A DNA stretch of 64,000 nt, taken from contig NZ_JBHJMR010000004.1 in the NCBI RefSeq assembly GCF_042310355.1, positions 152,726-216,725 on the forward strand, given 5' to 3'. Numbering within the stretch: position 1 is the first letter of the stretch; each line of letters opens with the position of its first letter. Source of the stretch: Wenzhouxiangella sp042310355 (lineage in GTDB: Bacteria > Pseudomonadota > Gammaproteobacteria > Xanthomonadales > Wenzhouxiangellaceae). The notes under the pieces are model-generated. The model saw only the letters and a list, made by a program, of their open reading frames with translations. It searched no databases and had not been told where the DNA came from. Below, piece after piece: positions 62,062 to 64,000 of the stretch. Position numbers and translations under genes: made by a program.

Positions 62062-62287
62062 TTTGAAACGCAAAGACGCGAAGACGCGAAGAAGAAATCA
62101 ATAAAAAGCGGAACCACCGAATTCACTGAAGCAAAAACTGGCCAGGCTGAATGGGTCTAGTGCCGCGCAGCCTTTGGTGTTTATTTCAATCAACATATTC
62201 ATTCTTCCTTTTCCGTTGTTTTCGGTGTTTTCGGCCTTTTGCTTGTTCCATGTTTTCTTTGCGTCTTCGCGTCTTTGCGTTTTCAAG
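62062..62287. repeat. 225-base hairpin of GACGCAAA-type oligomers between argG and argE
   Basis: The left arm TTGAAACGCAAAGACGCGAA continuing GACGCGAAGAA is answered by TTCTTTGCGTCTTCGCGTCT continuing TTGCGTTTTCAA at 62256-62286. The loop contains A/T-rich sequence (ATCAATAAAAAGCGG, GTGTTTATTTCAATC) and no gene. The right end overlaps the argG stop codon and the left end almost touches the argE start. It is MITE-like. Confidence 0.8.
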
Positions 62288-63476
62288 ATTTTCTGACGCG
62301 GGCAGCGAGCGTTGAGGACTGCCCCAGGAGCTTGACGAAGCCCTCGGCCTCCTCGGGCGTCCAGCCGGCCGACTGGGCGTAGACGGCATCCGGGTCTTTC
62401 AACAGGTAGCGCGAGCCCACCGCCACGGCCTGGGCGCTGCCGCCGTCGGTTGCCAGGCGGACCACGCCGGTGACGTATTCGTTGGCCGACTCCAGGTAGG
62501 CCTCGAGGTCGGCCTTGTGTGGCTCGAAGAAGAAGCCGGTATAGACCAGCTCGCCCCAGCGCTGGGCGATGGTCTGGTGGAACTGATTCTGCAGCTTCGT
62601 GTTGACCGCCTCCCGCAGCGCGCGCTGGGCGGTCATCAGGCCGTCGATGCCCGGGCATTCGAACACGATTCGCCCCTTCAGGCCGATGGAGACGTCACCC
62701 GTGTAGATGTGTCGGCCCACACCATAGGCGCCCAGGCGCCTGTTGAGCTCGGCCAGCAGCTGGGGGCCTTCCATGCGCTGGTCGTCCAGGCTGACGGCGC
62801 GACCGCCCTGGAAACCGACGGTCAGTTCCAGCGCATCGTCCGGCCACTCGGCTCGCGGCCGGCACCAGACGCGGGTGTCATCGCCCGGCACCCCGAACTC
62901 GTCGATCTCCTGCCCGGAGAGCGTCACGCCGAGCAGATTCTCGTTGATCGAGTAGCGGCTGGCCGATTCCGGCACGTCGACGCCGGCATCGGCCATCAGC
63001 TTCAATTCATGCGCGCGAACGTTGCTGGTTTCGCGCTGCAGGTCGCGAATGGGCGCGTGGATGGTGTAATCGCCAAGCGAGCGCACCGACTGGTCGAAAC
63101 GCAGCTGGTCGTTGCCCATGCCGGTACAGCCGTGGGCGAAATGATTCGTGCCGAGCTCGTCGGCCAGCTTCAGGCATTCCTGAACGATCACGTAGCGATC
63201 CGAGCACAGCATCGGGTACTGCTCGAGCATGCGCGCGCCCGACCACAGCAGCGGCACCACGAACTGGTCCCACAGTGGCTGACCAGCGTCTAGTTCATGG
63301 TGCTCGGCCGCGCCCAGGGCGCGGGCGCGTTCGCCGATCCACGTCTTCTGCTCAGCGCCGATGCCGCCGGTGTCGACAAAGGCCGTGTGCACCTCGAAAC
63401 CCTGTTCCTTCAGCGCAAGCACGCAGTAGCTGGTATCCAGTCCGCCGGAGAAGGCGAGTACGACGCGTTCAGTCAT
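62283..63476 (-). CDS. argG: Argininosuccinate synthase
   Basis: 397 residues. It condenses citrulline and aspartate using ATP. The PP-loop is VVLAFSGGLDTSYCVLAL; then AHGCTGMGNDQLRFDQ and the substrate-binding SINENLLGVTLSG. The form resembles the Xanthomonas-type enzyme. The ATG at 63476 overlaps the end of a 12-codon reading frame (MKTNSNGNRNND, 63515 to 63477 region), which could couple translation. It is preceded by the attenuator at 63520-63689. Confidence 0.95.
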   Translation of the reverse strand: MTERVVLAFSGGLDTSYCVLALKEQGFEVHTAFVDTGGIGAEQKTWIGERARALGAAEHHELDAGQPLWDQFVVPLLWSGARMLEQYPMLCSDRYVIVQECLKLADELGTNHFAHGCTGMGNDQLRFDQSVRSLGDYTIHAPIRDLQRETSNVRAHELKLMADAGVDVPESASRYSINENLLGVTLSGQEIDEFGVPGDDTRVWCRPRAEWPDDALELTVGFQGGRAVSLDDQRMEGPQLLAELNRRLGAYGVGRHIYTGDVSIGLKGRIVFECPGIDGLMTAQRALREAVNTKLQNQFHQTIAQRWGELVYTGFFFEPHKADLEAYLESANEYVTGVVRLATDGGSAQAVAVGSRYLLKDPDAVYAQSAGWTPEEAEGFVKLLGQSSTLAARVRKS

Positions 63477-63519
63477 TGTTCCGATTCCCGTTGCTGTTCG
63501 TTTTCATGGCGCCAACACG

Positions 63520-63547
63520 AAAAAACCCGGCGTTCGGTGCCGGGTTT
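63520..63547 (-). terminator. Attenuator terminator in the argG leader
   Basis: Minus strand AAACCCGGC (63547-63539) pairs with GCCGGGTTT (63531-63523) around a 7-base loop, followed by T6. It ends 43 bases before the argG ATG. Its 5' arm plus loop (CCCGGC-A-CCGAA) can instead pair with TTCGG-GCCGGG at 63593-63603 in the leader peptide gene: 11 bp with one bulged A. Confidence 0.88.
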
Positions 63548-63581
63548 GTCGTGCAGTCTGGTCTGGTTGAAGCTCGAATGA

Positions 63582-63689
63582 CTATTGCACACCCCGGCCC
63601 GAATGACGGACACGACGACGCGGGCGTCGCGGCAGACGGCCGTAGCGCGCGGTGTCGATGAAGGCATGTGCGGCGGTTTCGATCATCAT
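63582..63689 (-). CDS. Arginine-rich leader peptide of argG
   Basis: 35 codons, ATG at 63689, TAG at 63582-63584. The product begins MMIETAAHAFIDTARYGR and continues LPRRPRRRVRHSGRGVQ; 9 of 35 residues are Arg, with CGA CGC - CGT CGT CGT - CGT at residues 21-28. The antiterminator strand (63593-63603) is encoded by His-Ser-Gly-Arg-Gly just after the Arg run, and the stop lies 34 bases before the terminator stem. No Shine-Dalgarno precedes it. The design matches classical leader-peptide attenuation. Confidence 0.75.
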   Translation of the reverse strand: MMIETAAHAFIDTARYGRLPRRPRRRVRHSGRGVQ

Positions 63690-63695
63690 GGGAGG

Positions 63696-63724
63696 AAGTT
63701 GCCACAGGTTGGGACGCAAAACAA
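63696..63724 (-). promoter_or_regulatory. Promoter-like element of the argG leader
   Basis: Minus strand TTGTTT (63719-63724), 17-base spacer ending TGTGG, then CAACTT (63696-63701), exactly 6 bases before the leader ATG. It has the same spacing and the same TGTGGCA start as the argB/A leader. Confidence 0.55.
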
Positions 63725-63862
63725 GGGCGGCTTCGGCGGGGTGCCTGTTGGGCGCGTTGGGCGGTGGGGCTGGGAGAGCTTGGCGCCACCGGGGGCTTTG
63801 GGGGCCTCGACACGTCAACTGCGGTTTCGCCCGGCCTGCTTCGCAGGCACTTTCGGCGAGCA

Positions 63863-63886
63863 ACTTTTTTCCCGCGCGAAAAAAGT
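63863..63886. repeat. ACTTTTTTC/GAAAAAAGT palindrome
   Basis: ACTTTTTTC (63863-63871) pairs with GAAAAAAGT (63878-63886) around CCGCGC and is followed by AGCCAAAAAGCGCGC. This resembles a common proteobacterial intergenic repeat. The remainder of 63725-64000 shows G-rich sequence and no gene I can support. Confidence 0.55.
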
Positions 63887-64000
63887 AGCCAAAAAGCGCG
63901 CTTCAAAGTCAAAGTCCCACGATCCGGGGTTTCAGGACTGGAACTGGGAGGTGGCTGGCCCCTTCGGTGGGCGGGCTTCGCGAAGACTCGGTCGGAGGAT

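Overview
The window is about 64 kb of GC-rich bacterial chromosome. A complete rrn operon (16S, tRNA-Ile, tRNA-Ala, 23S, 5S), twitching-motility ATPases, a yggS-proC-yggT cluster and a fused N-acetylglutamate kinase/synthase point to Gammaproteobacteria near the Xanthomonadales/Lysobacterales. An exosortase H and secreted proteins ending in an IFxD-type tail suggest something like Wenzhouxiangellaceae. That placement is inference from gene content, not from a 16S comparison.

Layout. 0-3.6 kb: a truncated LytTR-type membrane regulator diverges from an acyltransferase-3 protein, followed by a DUF6544-like protein and a CPBP protease. 3.6-12.6 kb: an accessory stretch with lower GC, holding an orphan exported protein, a 1.17-kilo-residue repeat protein bracketed by two remnants of a RAYT-like transposase, REP-like hairpins and a NACHT-type STAND ATPase (probable phage defence). 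12.6-18.3 kb: central carbon genes pgk, gapA and tkt, an XRE-2TM regulator and repeat-rich spacers. 18.5-22.7 kb: envelope proteins and a two-component system. 22.9-31.7 kb: pilU, pilT, yggS, proC, yggT, trmH, a DUF1554 secreted protein and a methyltransferase. 31.8-38.4 kb: a giant glycosyltransferase, then an xrtH-SDR-pdxH operon. 38.6-42.7 kb: an aroK-aroB-hemE-lipoprotein operon with 4-base overlaps, and a TonB-like protein. 42.8-47.3 kb: glnS, a dicarboxylate/amino-acid symporter and an MFS pump. 47.6-53.1 kb: the rrn operon on the minus strand with two tandem promoters. 53.2-63.7 kb: an arginine biosynthesis region (argG, argE, argB/A, argC, argH) interrupted by a secreted nuclease on the other strand and by satD plus a DUF3307 gene.

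Most interesting result. Both arginine transcription units (argG and argB/A-satD-DUF3307-argC-argH) are preceded by what looks like a complete ribosome-mediated attenuator: a 35- or 37-codon leader peptide with a shared Pro-Arg-Arg-Pro-Arg-Arg run, a 9-10 bp rho-independent terminator, and an antiterminator strand lying in the last leader codons. The two leaders share the same promoter-like layout with exactly 6 bases between the -10 hexamer and the ATG and no Shine-Dalgarno, so the leader peptides may be translated from leaderless transcripts.

A second theme is repeats. Several large hairpins of 80-230 bases, each built from a different short oligomer, sit in intergenic gaps, one of them between argG and argE. 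REP-like hairpins keep an AATCGTG-type loop while the stem sequence changes in a compensating way.
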